A stretch of DNA of 64,000 nucleotides from Thelephora terrestris. Its lineage: Eukaryota; Basidiomycota; Agaricomycetes; Thelephorales; Thelephoraceae. The stretch is taken from NCBI GenBank assembly GCA_015956445.1, contig WIUZ02000009.1, forward strand, positions 1,364,001 through 1,428,000, written 5' to 3'. This document shows positions 21,688-33,600 of the stretch, in pieces; the first letter of the stretch is position 1, and each line of letters opens with the position of its first letter. A program made the translations under genes and the position numbers. The notes beneath the pieces are model-generated. The model was not told the origin of the DNA. It saw only the letters and a program-made list of their open reading frames with translations, and did no database searches.

Positions 21688-22074
21688 ATGGGCAACCGTC
21701 GAACTGTAGTGTTGAATTTTTTTCTCGTTCTCCTCTTGGTCACTGCGAGCTCAGGTCAGTAATCGAGTTACGTGAGCCGGGGGAAGTGCTCACGTATCGT
21801 TCACCTGTCATCTTACAGCTCTTCCGTCGGACATTGGGCCACCGCAGAACCCAGGAGCAAATCTTGGGTGCCCAGGGGGCTGCAACAACGTAGCAGGTAA
21901 GCCATCGCATCCAGAACTCGCTACCTCCCCCACCTCACATATCTCACAGTCCGGGAACTCGTCGGTGATAGCAGTGGGCTGATGGGATATAGTTCTGACG
22001 GGAGCAGCGCTTCGTCGGTCACCGTCGGCATAGGATTCGCGATGACGTTCCTGATGTTTCTCAGCTTGTTGTAG
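21688..22074 (+). CDS. Small secreted or GPI-anchored-like protein, 89 aa
   Basis: Exons 21688..21754, 21819..21896, 21950..22074, all three junctions in frame. Residues 1-22 form a classic signal peptide: MGNRR, then VVLNFFLVLLLVTASSA. The mature part is short: a Pro/Gly/Asn-rich stretch with two cysteines (LGCPGGCNN), a Ser/Gly-rich linker, and a C-terminal hydrophobic segment (VGIGFAMTFLMFLSLL) that runs to the stop. A hydrophobic C-terminus behind a Ser/Gly-rich region is what a GPI-attachment signal looks like; a single TM anchor is the alternative. I do not recognise the family. The gene is not visible as a single open frame and depends entirely on the splice sites. Confidence 0.72.
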
Positions 22075-22767
22075 TCCACCGATATTTGCGATGGGTCCGT
22101 AGAACTGTAGCCATTAGTATTGTATTACCGCCACCTGTAATGTCGTTCCGATTCGAGATATCCCACAGTCGTTCACCCCTTCGCGATCTGTGACCTGTCT
22201 GATCAGAGTCTGAGGACGCGGGTAGAGATTCGCCAGGAAGAAAGCTCGAAGAGCAGTCAAGCTGGCGAATTGTCCCCCCGGTTATGGCCTCAATCGTAAA
22301 GTCACCGCGGGTGGTGGCGTGATCCTCGCGGTCGTCCCGATGCCAATTGTCCCTTTGGTTTTCCGCGTCTGCGCGTGAAAAACTAGTAGCGATCAACGAC
22401 AAAATCGGCCCGACCTGGCGCCATCCCGTTGTTGACAACTTGAATCACTGCAGCAGACACGCCGGATCAGTTCCCGGGGTTAAACAACGATATCTCAGGA
22501 AGTTTGTGTTGGGTCGCTGACGCACCGAATGAGGACCGGCCGTCGGACACGGATGTTTCCCGTTGGCACTGGCACTAGCAGGCGGATCCGATTCCGGAGG
22601 AATGCCAGAATCACATGACTGCGGTGATTGCGGAACAGCTGGAGAGTGATCGGCGCGGGGACAATGGGCGGGGCAAACAGGGAAGGTGAGTCGGGGCGAA
22701 CCCTTCGAGCTTCAACGTCTCTTTTTCGTTATCGCCCTTTGAGCTCGCCACTGGGTTCGCCCGGCCG
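22075..22767. other. Intergenic between the small secreted protein and carnitine acetyltransferase
   Basis: No supported coding frame; long minus-strand frames here lack an ATG or splice partners. The right end holds the promoter of the next gene. Confidence 0.5.
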
Positions 22768-25140
22768 ATGTTTTTATTACCAAGACTGCCAACGAGGTCC
22801 CTTCGTTTCGTCGTGCGTACTGCCACTGGTATCGACCCTTTCCGCCTCTGCACGTGTTTTCTAACCTCGATACCACAGAGCATGTCAAACAACGCATCTC
22901 GGAGGTTCAAGACATCTGAACCTGCTAGGTCCTCTGACTTACCCCCAGGATATGTCGAGGATCCCTCTGCACCAGCCATGTTGCGATTCGAAGCGTCGTT
23001 GCCCCGCCTCCCTGTCCCAACCCTCAGCTCGACTGGTGCAAAGTACCTGGAAACAGTGAAACCACATTTGACACCCCTAGAGTTTGAGCGTACGCAGAGC
23101 ATCGTCAAGACTTTTGTTCAATCGGACCTGGGAAGGAAGTTGCAAGAGAGACTCCGAGCGCGGGCCGCAGATCCTGACATTAAGAATTGGTTGGCGGACT
23201 GGTGGAATGACGTGGCTTACATGTCTTACCGTGACCCTGTTGTGGTCTATGTGAGCTACTTCTACGTCCATGTGGACGATTTATGGAGAAAAGATCAAGT
23301 CAAGAGGGCGGCTGGTTTGGTCAAGGCCATTCTGCCATTCCGTGCGATGGTTGAGTCGTAAGTTTACTGCATTCTACACTGCTTCGGCTTCTCAAAGTGG
23401 ATATCTACACCAGAGGATCCCTGGAACCAGAAAAGGCTAGAGGCGCACCGCTTGCCATGTCCTCCTGCAAGTGGCTGTAAGTCAATACCATCCAAGTACC
23501 GGTCGTAGTTTTGTTGCTCAGCTCCGGATAGGTTCCATTCCTCTCGATACCCCACCAAACCTGCGGACACCGCACAAAAATTCGGCGCGGCTGAGAACAA
23601 CCACATTGTATTTGTCCGAAAGAACAAGTTTTTCGAGGTTCCCCTCGCATGCAACGGTGTCGAACTCAGTGAAGCGGAGTTGCAAGTGTATGTCTTTGCG
23701 CGTATTTTCCGTGTTATCCATCCCTTCAACTTTCTATTTCTAGTCAAATCGAGCGAGTCATCCAGCTGGCTGGAGATGAACCAGGCGTTCCTATTGGCAC
23801 TCTCAGTAGTCAAAATCGTGACATCTGGACCGAGGTGGGTTTGAGTTGATGACTTCCTTGGGGTATATCCTAACTAAACATCTGTTAGGCCCGTAAAGAA
23901 TTGATTGGAGCATCAGACCAGAACGGGGATTTACTTCAGCGAATCGAGTCCGCCATGATCGTCGTCTGTCTTGATGACACGAAGCCTGTTACTCGTGAAG
24001 AGACTTCGTGGGCTTGCTGGGTTGGTGACGGTAAGAACAGATTCTACGATAAACATCAGTGTATGCGCTTCTTTTTCTTTTTCCACGCCTTTGCGAAGGC
24101 TAACAATCCCTCAGTGATTGTGTTCGAGAACGGCAAGTCTGGTTTCCTTGGCGAACATTCGTGCATGGATGGAACCCCTACCTTGCGCATGAACGAATTC
24201 GCTTTGGCCTCCCTGGCTGCTAAGAAGGTCGACCTTGGTCCTCCTCGGTCGCCGGAAACCGGAAAAGGATTACCTAAGCCGACGGAACTCAAGTTTATTA
24301 TCAACGAAGCCGTCAGCAAACACATAGAAGATGCTGAGATTGCCTTCAACAAGCTCATCGGCCAACATGATATGCATGTATGCACACCCCCGACCCATAT
24401 CACAGTTAGAAGCGCACCCTCACCTCCTCTCCTAGGTCCTACACTACGAGGGGTACGGAAAGGAGTACATCAAGAAGTTTAAGACATCTCCTGATGCTTG
24501 GGCTCAGCTCGTAAAACAGCTCGCCTTCCACAAGATGTTCGGAAGACCAGGTGTCTGTTACGAGAGTGCCCAAACCAGGAAATACCAGCTTGGGAGGACT
24601 GAGGTTATAAGAAGCGCTAGTAATGAAAGCAAGGCATGGGCCGAGGCCATGCTGAACCCTGGCGAGACAGTGAGTGGTATACCTTTCACAGCACGACCTT
24701 GCATTCTCAAATGGCCGTGATAGGATGCCCATCGCGCCAATTTATTCAAAAAGGCTGTCACTCGACACGTTCAATACTCTATCTGGGCTGCCGATGGTCA
24801 AGGTGTTGACCGCCACTTGTTTGGTCTCAAGAAAATGCTCGCCCCTGGTGAAGAGGTTCCGGAAATATACACTGACAAGGCATTCAGCCAAACGAACCAT
24901 TGGGAGCTGTCGACCTCCCAACTCTCATCCAAGTTCCTAGACGGTTGGGGTTACGGTGAGGTCGTTCCTGATGGATACGGCCTCTCGTACTCCATCGGTG
25001 ACGACTATATTCGCTGGACGATTACGAGCTTGAAACGTGGGACGAGGGAGTTGGGTCATCATCTTGCTGAAGCTGCCACTGAGACGAGGCAAATGATGGA
25101 GAGGGCCGCTGCTGAATCGAAGGGGACCGCGCGACTGTAG
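22768..25140 (+). CDS. CAT2: Carnitine O-acetyltransferase, mitochondrial and peroxisomal
   Basis: Exons 22768..23357, 23414..23476, 23532..23687, 23744..23834, 23889..24060, 24115..24377, 24436..24669, 24724..25140 give 661 aa. Family blocks: RLPVPTLSSTGAKYLETV, WLADWWNDVAYMSYRDP, EKARGAPLAMSSCKWLFHS, NNHIVFVRKN, FENGKSGFLGEHSCMDGTP (catalytic His), DGYGLSYSI and a carnitine-binding C-lobe. The enzyme moves acetyl groups between CoA and carnitine, letting acetyl units made in peroxisomes and mitochondria be shuttled. Two in-frame ATGs are 114 nt apart: the first adds a basic, acid-free presequence (MFLLPRLPTRSLRFVVR), the second (22882) starts MSNNASRRF. The C-terminus is ARL, which fits the PTS1 consensus. 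Both signals together predict dual targeting, known for yeast Cat2. Confidence 0.93.
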
Positions 25141-25494
25141 ATATATATCTACCCCTTTATTGCGGGAGTTAATGATGTTCGATGATATTTGAAAATAATG
25201 TTCGGTGTCGACGCTTCCCACGTCACTTGTCCTCGATCTACGGCTGTGACGTCAACAACATTGCCTCCGCTGCTGTAGGTGTTTCTGAGGAAGAATGGCA
25301 CATATTCAGAGAAATCTGGTGTCACCGTACTTGCTACCCCTTTCCAGGAAAGTACTACATAAGCTCTGTCGGACCTCATCCGCTCCTCTCTGCCCGCAAC
25401 GACTCCAAACCCTGTCGCCCGCTCGCTATTTAGGCTTTGTTTCGCTCGCAATCTCGCTGTCTTCTGCTTTCCATCACGCTATCGTCTGCTTGTT
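25141..25494. other. Intergenic; promoter region of the disordered protein gene
   Basis: About 350 bp with no supported frame. The last about 60 bp are pyrimidine-rich (TCTTCTGCTTTCC), as often seen just upstream of fungal start codons. Confidence 0.5.
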
Positions 25495-27225
25495 ATGTCT
25501 TCCACCACCGTGAGGCTCAACCCACCAACCCAACACTCCCCCTCTGAGTCACCGCTCCGGCTATTCAGTAACCCTGGAAACCAATCAGAACCTGTCCTCG
25601 ACGAAGCACCTGTTCATGAACGAGATATCGCGACTCTTTCGCGCCACCGTATTCTGGAGAAGGAGACTCTTGGAAAAACCCCGGCTCAGGATACCCATGC
25701 CCCAGTCTTAACCCCTTTCCAATTCTTTGTCGCTAGTCCCGCCACCCCGGATACCCCTACGCCAGTGCCACAGCTTGGGTGTGGACACAGCAGTGGGTCC
25801 TAGTTCCGCGTTGTAGTTGAAGGTGTAGCCCTGACGTAGCGTCGTAGTCTCCTCGTTTACTCCTTCGCCTCTCAGCGGAAGCGCCTCCCCGGGTAAGCAT
25901 GTTTCCGTGTTGTAGATTACCCCTGTAACACTGAGGTGGGGCACCAACAGATCGTTCCTGCTCGCCCTTCTCAGCACCGAGTTTATCTCCACGTATGTAT
26001 TGTTCCCCTCTCTGCTCTACTGAAGCGGTTCTTATCCGTAACCTAGCCGATTCCCCGTACCCTTATACACCAACGCTTTCACCATTCGACTCCGACCCAG
26101 GCGTGGCAGAAGGTGGTGGAAATGACGCAGACCCCTTCGATACGTCAATAAGCGTTGCGGATAAGGTTGAGAAGGCACCGGCGATCGTTGTACCGACTGT
26201 GCCGCTGGAAACAGACTCCCGGCATGACTTCCGGGAGCCGTTGTCACTACGTAGCAGCATCAAAGAAATGGTACGTCCAAGCCAACCTGGCGCTCACGTT
26301 CCGGCTTTAGGTCGGACTTCCAACCATCTCGCCGAGGAACCTTTCAAGCGCGGTGAATCCCTCTCTTTCCATCGTTCTCCTCGACGATACACGCTGGATC
26401 AGAAGAAGGCTTCCTCCAAGCCCAACGGTGATGCCCCCAACCTAGTGTTCGTGTCGAGGAGCTCCCCTCACATTATTGAAGAGGATTATTCGGACGAGGA
26501 GTCTGGCCCCGAGGACCAAGATGATGAAAAATCTGTGTACTCTTTTTCTTGTGAAGACTCGAAGATCAATGAGTTAGTTTCCATGATGGCTAGCCTCAGC
26601 CTCGGGACAGCTCCGACTGTTGCTCGCCTCGCTATCACCCCTACTCGTATTCGTTCTCGCTTTTTCCCCTTTTTTCCCGCTCGTACTGTAGTACCCTCTC
26701 TTGTGGCGGCGTTCCATCCTTCTATGAACCCCCCTTCTGACGTTCAACATGCAACAACTATGGAGGTCGACAAGAACATCCTCTGTCTGAACCTCGCGAG
26801 CACGGGCGCCCCACACCCGCAGGGAACACCGGAGGCTGTGTCTATGGACGGCGTTGTGTTTCATCCGGAGGTCAAGGACGTGGGGATGATGGACACTTTT
26901 GCGACTAATCGTAAGCTCCTCCAGATGGTACTTATTTATCCTTTTCGTTGATTCTGTGACAGCGGGCGCTGCACTCTCCACTCCTCCCACATGCGGTCCC
27001 GTCAACATCATGTCTGCGTTTGCTCGCACACAACCCGCCTTTGGGACTACGAGCCCAAAATACAGGCCGAATCAAGCACAAAGGTCCGACCTCGGAGCGC
27101 CATCTAGCCCCTCGCAACAGTCTCGTGTGCCCCAGCGTACCATCTTCGATTTTCTGTGTCAACCTCCAAAGCCTGCTATCTCCTCTGGATCGATTGTCTC
27201 TACTGCTGGTATCGCCACCTCGTGA
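25495..27225 (+). CDS. Disordered Ser/Pro-rich protein, 494 aa, unknown function
   Basis: Exons 25495..25778, 25876..25892, 25936..25992, 26047..26910, 26963..27225. The second exon is only 17 nt; it is needed to bring the first exon into frame with the rest, and gives LGGSASPGGAPTDRS. Composition is low-complexity: Pro/Thr/Ser-rich N-terminus (TPTPVPQLG), an acidic patch (EEDYSDEESGPEDQDDEK), then a short ordered-looking piece (INELVSMMASLSLG) and a Ser/Pro-rich end that contains RTIFDFLCQPPKP. No enzymatic domain, signal peptide or TM segment is visible. Serines next to prolines and acids suggest a phosphorylated regulatory or scaffold protein. The gene is not recognised. The 43-bp intron at 25893 is at the lower limit for this genome, so the 25.78-26.05 kb splicing is the weakest part. 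Confidence 0.62.
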
Positions 27226-28155
27226 GGTTGCTAGTCATATTCTGTTCCCTGTTCTCGTGCTTTCCGTGCTCCTCGGGCATTTTGTCACGCATGAGCATCT
27301 ATGTGTCATCTTGTTCGGTTCGGCTACTCCTGCATCTGTGCTTTGGCCTCGATGGCTGCTTTGATACCCGTCTGCTCTCAATCGGCGACGGACGCTTCTC
27401 GGTTCCTCGGGGACTCTTGTTTATGAGCATATATCTACCATACTATATACCTTGTATAATCGCTGTACAATCGCCCTTTGATCGTGGAATTTTGCACACA
27501 TTGTTCTTATCTCATGCCTATGCCCCGTGATCAGAACGCCCATCTCAATTGGAGTACTTGCGATACGAAAACGCAGGAGAGAAAATGAATGTTGGCCACA
27601 GGATTAACCGATCTGCAGGTCATCGCAGTTCCGCTGGAAAAAGGGGACCCGGAGCTCCGCCGCCTGTGGGAATCCCGCAAAAATATGTGAGAAGGGCGCG
27701 CCGGGGCAATGAAGTGCTGGACAATCAGCCGTAAGATCCGGGTCGTCTTTGGAGTTCAACCATTGAGATATTGAGATCACGCGTATAGCCCCCTATCCAG
27801 GGTGGAGTCCAGACCATAAAATAGGAGTCGCGTCGGGGAAGGGGAGGAAATACGTGGGCGCGTCCCGGTCTGTTCAGCAGAGGTTTGTCCCTGACTTGCG
27901 TGACGGTGCACGCGACTACAAGCAGGTTGAACTTGAACCTCCTTTTGCGAGGAAGCTATAGCAACCGAAGTTCAACCAAATCGGGCGCTCGTCGGTGATT
28001 TACGAACCTGGACTGATAAACGGCTAGATAACTCTGCGTGATGGGGTTGATGTCGGAAAAAGATGGGCCGTAAATTTAATCGAGCATAATCGTCCGCCCA
28101 TTATTGGTCGGCTTGGTTACTGAGGCCGAATATAAATCTTCTCGCGCGCACGAAC
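27226..28155. other. Gene-poor stretch with a possible small frame
   Basis: An ATG frame at 27585 (MNVGHRINRSAGHRSS) runs to a GT at 27731, and an open frame of 57 codons (27791..27961, ending PPFARKL) follows an AG at 27788. The two look like one small basic protein but the phases do not match, so I do not call a gene. The rest shows nothing supported. Confidence 0.4.
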
Positions 28156-28920
28156 TCAGCTTGACCAGATGCGTTGAAGCCATTCAGCGAATTTGGCGAC
28201 GGGAGGAATGATGGGAAGCGTTTTCAATGGGACGTACTGAAGTAAACCCACCACAGGCGCATACATAGGTCTGGACCAAAAGCCCGCCGCAGCTTCCTGA
28301 TAATGCGAGTTCAACCAATGTTGGTCATTCCGAGTAAGAAGAGAACCGCCTTTTCGTTTTTGTCAGCTCCTTGGTAACCTCGGGCCCAAATGAGAATTGC
28401 GAGTCATAGTTACCGGCAAGGAAAGTCGCCGATATGTTGAAGACGAAGTCACGAAAATACCGGTCGACTGAATATCGATGTGGACCACCGAGACGGAGTC
28501 AAGTGTTTACGCGAATCATCTGATCTAAAAGATCTCGTAGTTCATTGAGGGTTAGGACACCCGGTGAACCGGGGAACGTCCAATACCCACATGGGTGATT
28601 CCCGGAGATGTGACGATATATGGAGGGTCGAGCTATTCCCGTTGGGGCGATGACTAGTCGTAACGCCGTGAAATCAGGGAGATCCTGCACAAGTCGAGCG
28701 TTGTATGTGCGTGCAAGTGGCACTGGAGCTCCTAAGTGCGGCGTTCGTCCTCGCCATATAATACCCAGATATACAGTCTGTTCAATAGGCAAGAACCACG
28801 CGGATATCTGATTGATGCCTCGGTAATAGGTTTTCAGCCGGGTGGATGGTTAGGAGGAAAATTTTACTCGATGTGAGCCCCGGCTACCCGAATATAATGG
28901 GGGCGTAATTGCTGGGTCTG
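28156..28920 (-). pseudogene. Decayed protein-coding gene of unrecognised family
   Basis: On the minus strand a clearly protein-like frame runs from about 28840 down to 28415 (IEQTVYLGIIWRGRTPHLG, HISGNHPCGYWTFPG, then HRYSVDRYFRDFVFNI), is spliced at 28413..28350 (GTAACT...AAAAG), and ends in 28349..28156 (MYAPVVGLLQYVPLK, IIPPVAKFAEWLQRIW). The splice joins FLAG to GSLLTRND in frame and the last exon ends at a proper stop. However, an in-frame TGA lies at 28501..28499, between VNT and LRLGGPH, with no acceptable intron to remove it, and no start codon or first exon can be found upstream. I read this as a recently inactivated host gene. A sequencing error at the TGA would turn it into a 3' fragment of a real gene. 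The family is not recognised. Confidence 0.5.
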
Positions 28921-29520
28921 CGCAGGAAATATGCTCCGACTGAGTCAATCGCAGGGGTCAGATGTCAGAGTTGAGTAAGAGATGGTGCGTGGGAAATCGC
29001 AAAAACTTGGATCAATCACCTCCCGAACAACGCGAGACCTGGCTGCTGGCGCGTCCAAATCGTCACCCCTTTTGACACTTTCACCCTGACGGCCTTTTGT
29101 ATGGCTGTTTGGCAAAATCTTTGCGGCCGGGCCGTGCCGAAGCGAGATTTGGGTGGCACCATGGCTTGTCTTTGCCCGAACTCGCCTCAATTCGCATCAT
29201 GGGCGAGTCGCCTTTGGTGGGCCGAATGACCGTGAACCGGCGTATTTCGCCTTGGGCACCATAATATAATCAATCCAGTGGTGATGGCGGTCCATACCAG
29301 TTGGAAATATCCGTGGGTTGCCCTTGGTCCAATCAAACAATAGTCACGCCATCCATATTTGGTCGACAATGGATTTGATTCAAAACGGGTCGCTCACAGC
29401 CCAGACCCCATTTTCGTCTTGTTTGTTGTTGAACTCTCGTGGATCGCCTCGTGCCTTGTTGAACTTGTTGAACTTTCCCTTCGACGCGTACCACTCAACG
29501 ATCCACTTCATCCTCTCTCG
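28921..29520. other. Intergenic; promoter of the acidic protein gene
   Basis: Minus-strand frames across here have no ATG or junction that would extend the decayed gene at 28156. Nothing else supported. Confidence 0.4.
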
Positions 29521-30273
29521 ATGACTTCCACCACAAACGCTCCATCGTTATCTACCCTCACGCGATCTCCATTCCAGAGACCGGTTTTCTCGCGGCAGGA
29601 GAAAAGCTCGGCTCCCTCGTCTGGCTGTTCGAACGTTGGATTGAGCAGTGGCACCGATTCGACCGTCAGCGAAGAGGATGAAAACGAAGACACTATCGTT
29701 CGGTGGGGTTGGGTGTGGCACAAGGGGGAAATGAGGAGAATCTCGGAACTCCCACCTGTAGTTGCTGAACCCCCAAAGCCCTCTCCACCGAAGCGAAAGG
29801 TAGGATCCGTCCACCCTGATGCGCGTTCTTGAATGTTGATGATGCTCCACCCCCAGTACGACTTCAAGCCCGTCTTCTATCTTCCATCATCGCCCCCTCG
29901 AGAGAAGAAACAAACTGTCGAGGTTGCCTCTGCCGAGGAGTATTGTGGCCAACGTACTCCCGACAGGATTTCTCAGACCTTCCACCGCTTCCACGATCTG
30001 GACGTCCACTCCCCTGTTCCTTCTCCTATCCACACCCGCAAGCCGTCGTTCACTTCAAAGCCTCTTGTCGAAGCTTCTCTCGATGAAATCTTCGATTATA
30101 GCGACGATTTTGATTGCGACTTCGAATTCGAGGCTGACTTCGCCGATGACGAGCTTGAAGACGAGGACGAGGAGGATGAAGATTACGACACGTTGGACCC
30201 CAATTCTATAGCTCGCTACATCTCCGACTTTTTAGATCCCGTTGCCTATTCCGATGATGAGGAGTTCGAGTAG
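29521..30273 (+). CDS. Acidic, largely disordered protein, 231 aa, unknown function
   Basis: Two exons, 29521..29799 and 29857..30273, in phase. The N-terminal half is Ser/Thr-rich and ends in an ordered-looking core (TIVRWGWVWHKGEMRRISELP), then a basic junction (PPKRK). The second exon carries FKPVFYLPSSPPREKK and closes with about 65 residues of very high Asp/Glu content (DEIFDYSDDFDCDFEFEADF, DDELEDEDEEDEDYD), ending SDDEEFE. Such acidic tails occur in histone chaperones and transcription activators; no recognised domain supports either. It resembles its neighbour at 25495 in general build (acidic patches, Ser/Pro-rich), but I see no alignable sequence between the two. Confidence 0.68.
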
Positions 30274-30607
30274 GTTGTCGGTTCGCGTCTCTGTTCGTTC
30301 TCGATGGCACGCGCACTCTATCTATCATCTGTACTGTTACACAATTGTCTCATGTGTTTTCAAGTAGACTGTACTGCCCTATGTTTTCCTGTATCCCGAT
30401 TTTCTTGAATATTCTCGCTTGCAATGACTGTTGATCAGCCCGTTCCACGCAGAAAGTCGAGAAATGAGAGACGCGGTGACGGTGTTTTTTGTGGTTGAAC
30501 TTCTCGATCGAATGCTAAGTGCACGTGGTCCCAAATTTGCCAATCAGCGCGCTTCGCGCTTTCGTCACCGCTCCCCCTCCGTTTCTTGTGAAGATCACGA
30601 CGCAAGG
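30274..30607. other. Intergenic; GCN1 promoter
   Basis: About 330 bp. The GCN1 frame stays open upstream of the chosen ATG (30608) for about 60 codons including another ATG, so a slightly longer N-terminus is possible. Confidence 0.5.
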
Positions 30608-33600
30608 ATGGGTAAAGCAGACGTAGAGGAGTGGATGGTTGCATCCACCGTCGCCCCTGAAGTTGAAGACCCGGAAGATCCTGAAAACAACCAGTGGGAT
30701 AAGAATCGCATACTCGCGGACTGGCCGGAAGGCGTTTCAATCATCCGGACGAATCTCTCGTCAAGCAGCACGAAAACTAGAGGGGAGTTTCTTGAAGGGA
30801 TAGTGATTCCCCTTGCGAAGGATGAAAGTGAGTCCTCCGCCTTTGTGCTTTCGGCGATCACAAGACTGAAGCTTTGGAAGATCTGACCGCGGCACAGACG
30901 TTGGAGATCTTCGGGATTTTCACTCAAGTATACCCACGGTATACCGATGTAAGGTCAAGGGGAGCTGTTGAGGAGGTCATCACGCAAATTGTGCTCCGAG
31001 ACCAACCTCAAGGTGGCGCAATAACGGAGAAGATGTTGGGATGGCTTGCGAGTGAGGCCGGTCGGGTATCGAAACAAGTCCTTCCAGGGTACGCATACAT
31101 TGCCACCAGTCGCGGCAGGGACGCTTATCTTCCCCGATAGATCCGGATCTGCTGCAAACCTTTTTGTGCCATTCACCTGGTGTTGTGTTATCTACACTAC
31201 CTGTCTAAAAGTCAACGAAGGTTTCTCCGACACTCGCGGATGGAACGTGCTGGTTGGAGTAACTGCCATTCTCTTCGACTCGATATTGCATACATCCGGA
31301 AAAGCGCGTCACGGTATTGCGAAGGCCACGAAAGTTAGGTTACGGAGAGGACTACGATCTGTGAGTGTGGCGCTGTCTTCGTGTTCCTGCTATTGATTGA
31401 AGAGAAGTGATTAGGCTGCGAAATGGATCCCCAAGGTCATCGATACATCCGTGACGCTGGCCAAGTCGGGATCGACGCCCTTGACATACCTTCCGCTGAT
31501 TGGAACCGCGATTGACGTTTCGTTGCGGCTGAAGGGTAAAGATGTAGACCTGAGAGGTATAACCCCAGAAAACAAGGTTGCGATATGGATCTCTTCTGTG
31601 GTTACAGTTTGCCGACATCTTTACAGGGCTCAGTCTTGGCGTTCTACACCGGCTCCGTCTTCGCCTCGAAGACTCCTGTTTCTCCGCATCAAGCTGTGAG
31701 CTCATACAAATTCTGCTGAAACCAGGCTAATTTCTCCCCTCAGATCGCGCTTCACGACTTCATTGACAGCTGTGTGATTGAAGAGGACCTGACGTCATCC
31801 ATCCTTCCGACCGTCGAGAAGTCGGTTCTTCGCTCTCCGGAAGTCTCTCTTCTTGGTATGCTATTATCCCTCGTCAGGCACCTCGACATCTATTCACCAG
31901 ATGCTACAGTGATCTGCGAATTTTTCCGTGCATACCCTGCTCCCTTGTCACAAGACGCGTTCAAGCGCATCTTGACTCCAATTCTGAATTGTTCCAAGTC
32001 AAGCAACGCAGTGGTTCGATCGAACGCGACCGAACTCTTCATGGTAATTGTTTCGAAAAGTACCGAAAACCGCGAGGGCTTGAAGAATGCCGTTGTGGAA
32101 GTGTTCAGCCTCCCGAAAGCTGGGAAGACGACTGGACCGGACCACCGTATCGCACTTTACACAATGTTACAATCATTGCCACCATCCTCTACCACTTCGC
32201 CTGAGGTCGTCTCATCGGTTCTCCCCCTTTTGACCAAGGAAACCAACGACGCTGCAATAGGGGCCCTCGGGGCCGCTCTCTCCTCTCACCTGTCCTTCCA
32301 ACTGAGAGGTAGCGAAGCTTTACCTGCAACTGTGACAAACACATTAGTGAAGGAACTTGCGAATACCAAACCCCAGATTCGCAGAGCATTCTACTCCGCT
32401 GTCGCAGGTGCAATATGGTCGTTGGATTCACTGGAAACCGACGCGTCTGCTGCACTGATCCAGGCAATCCTTCCTGCCTTGGAGACAAGCCTGAAAAATG
32501 TGTCGGCCAATCCCGTTGGAGCCGCTGCTGGCCCCCTAGAGGGATACGTTGCGGTCGCCCTCTTGCTTGGGCCGCTGAAACGCAGTAAAAAGCATGGTAA
32601 TCCTTCAAGAACAACATCCAAAAGAGTGTGACTGATAGTAATTTCAGATCGCGCCATCTTCCAAAATCCTACTATCCAGTCCCTTTCGATCGCTGCTCCA
32701 AAGCCTTCCTTCCTCCTTCTTGACAAGGTCTATCAGAAGGTGTCTGATCCAGAAGAGTTGGTTTGGTTGCTCAGGGCCATCCAAACAACGATACCATTTC
32801 TCACAGAAGAACTTTCGAAGAATGCTCACCTTCGGTACGTGTTTTAGTCGTTCTATCACAAGACCGGCATTCTGAGTTTCCTTTCCAAGGCTTCAAGCGG
32901 GATCATTACTTGTGCATGTAGCAACTGAATCCAAGTCTCACGCTATCAGGGATCAACTATACTCCGTCCTCCGTTCGGTTGCCCAAACTGAACCCGGGCT
33001 CATCAACCAGCTGATTACCGATGCGCTTGTAGCCTTCGTGTGCCGAGAGGAGAAGCCGCCCCCGAAACCAACAGTAGAGGAGCCCGAGAGACCCATCGAC
33101 TATCAGAAACGTCTGTCATCCGTTCTTTCCGCATCTTCTGCGTTCCCAGCAGATACGGACCTGGAGGTTCGCAAACAAATACTCGTGAATCTCGTTGTTC
33201 TGGCGCACCATAAGCAGATTTGTGAGTCTCGGTAGCACGCACGTCTCTGCGCACTGCTAACCGTTTTTCTGCAGCGGAGTTTACTCAACTTCTTTGGATC
33301 GAAATTTGCCAGAGGGCGAATGTGGATCCCCGTGAACTCGTCGGATCGAAGTTGGATGACCTCATGAGTATTACCTTTGATGCTACGAATTCAAAGGTAG
33401 GAAGCTGCTTTGCGTGTACGCCAGATGCTCGCTAAATCGACTTTCAGGTTCAGCAGTTTGCGGAGGCTGGCTACAATGCTATCAGAACCCTCACTTTCCT
33501 TTGGCCAGAACTCGTGATTCCTAAGGTCATGGAACGCATCAAATCGGACTTGGAGGGCAGCGATTTGAAGAATGTCACCTCAACTGACCTTGGAATTTGG

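Noticed and set aside
27585-27961. Small basic two-exon gene
   Set aside because: The only reasonable GT and AG leave incompatible phases, so the second piece cannot be read in its protein-like frame.
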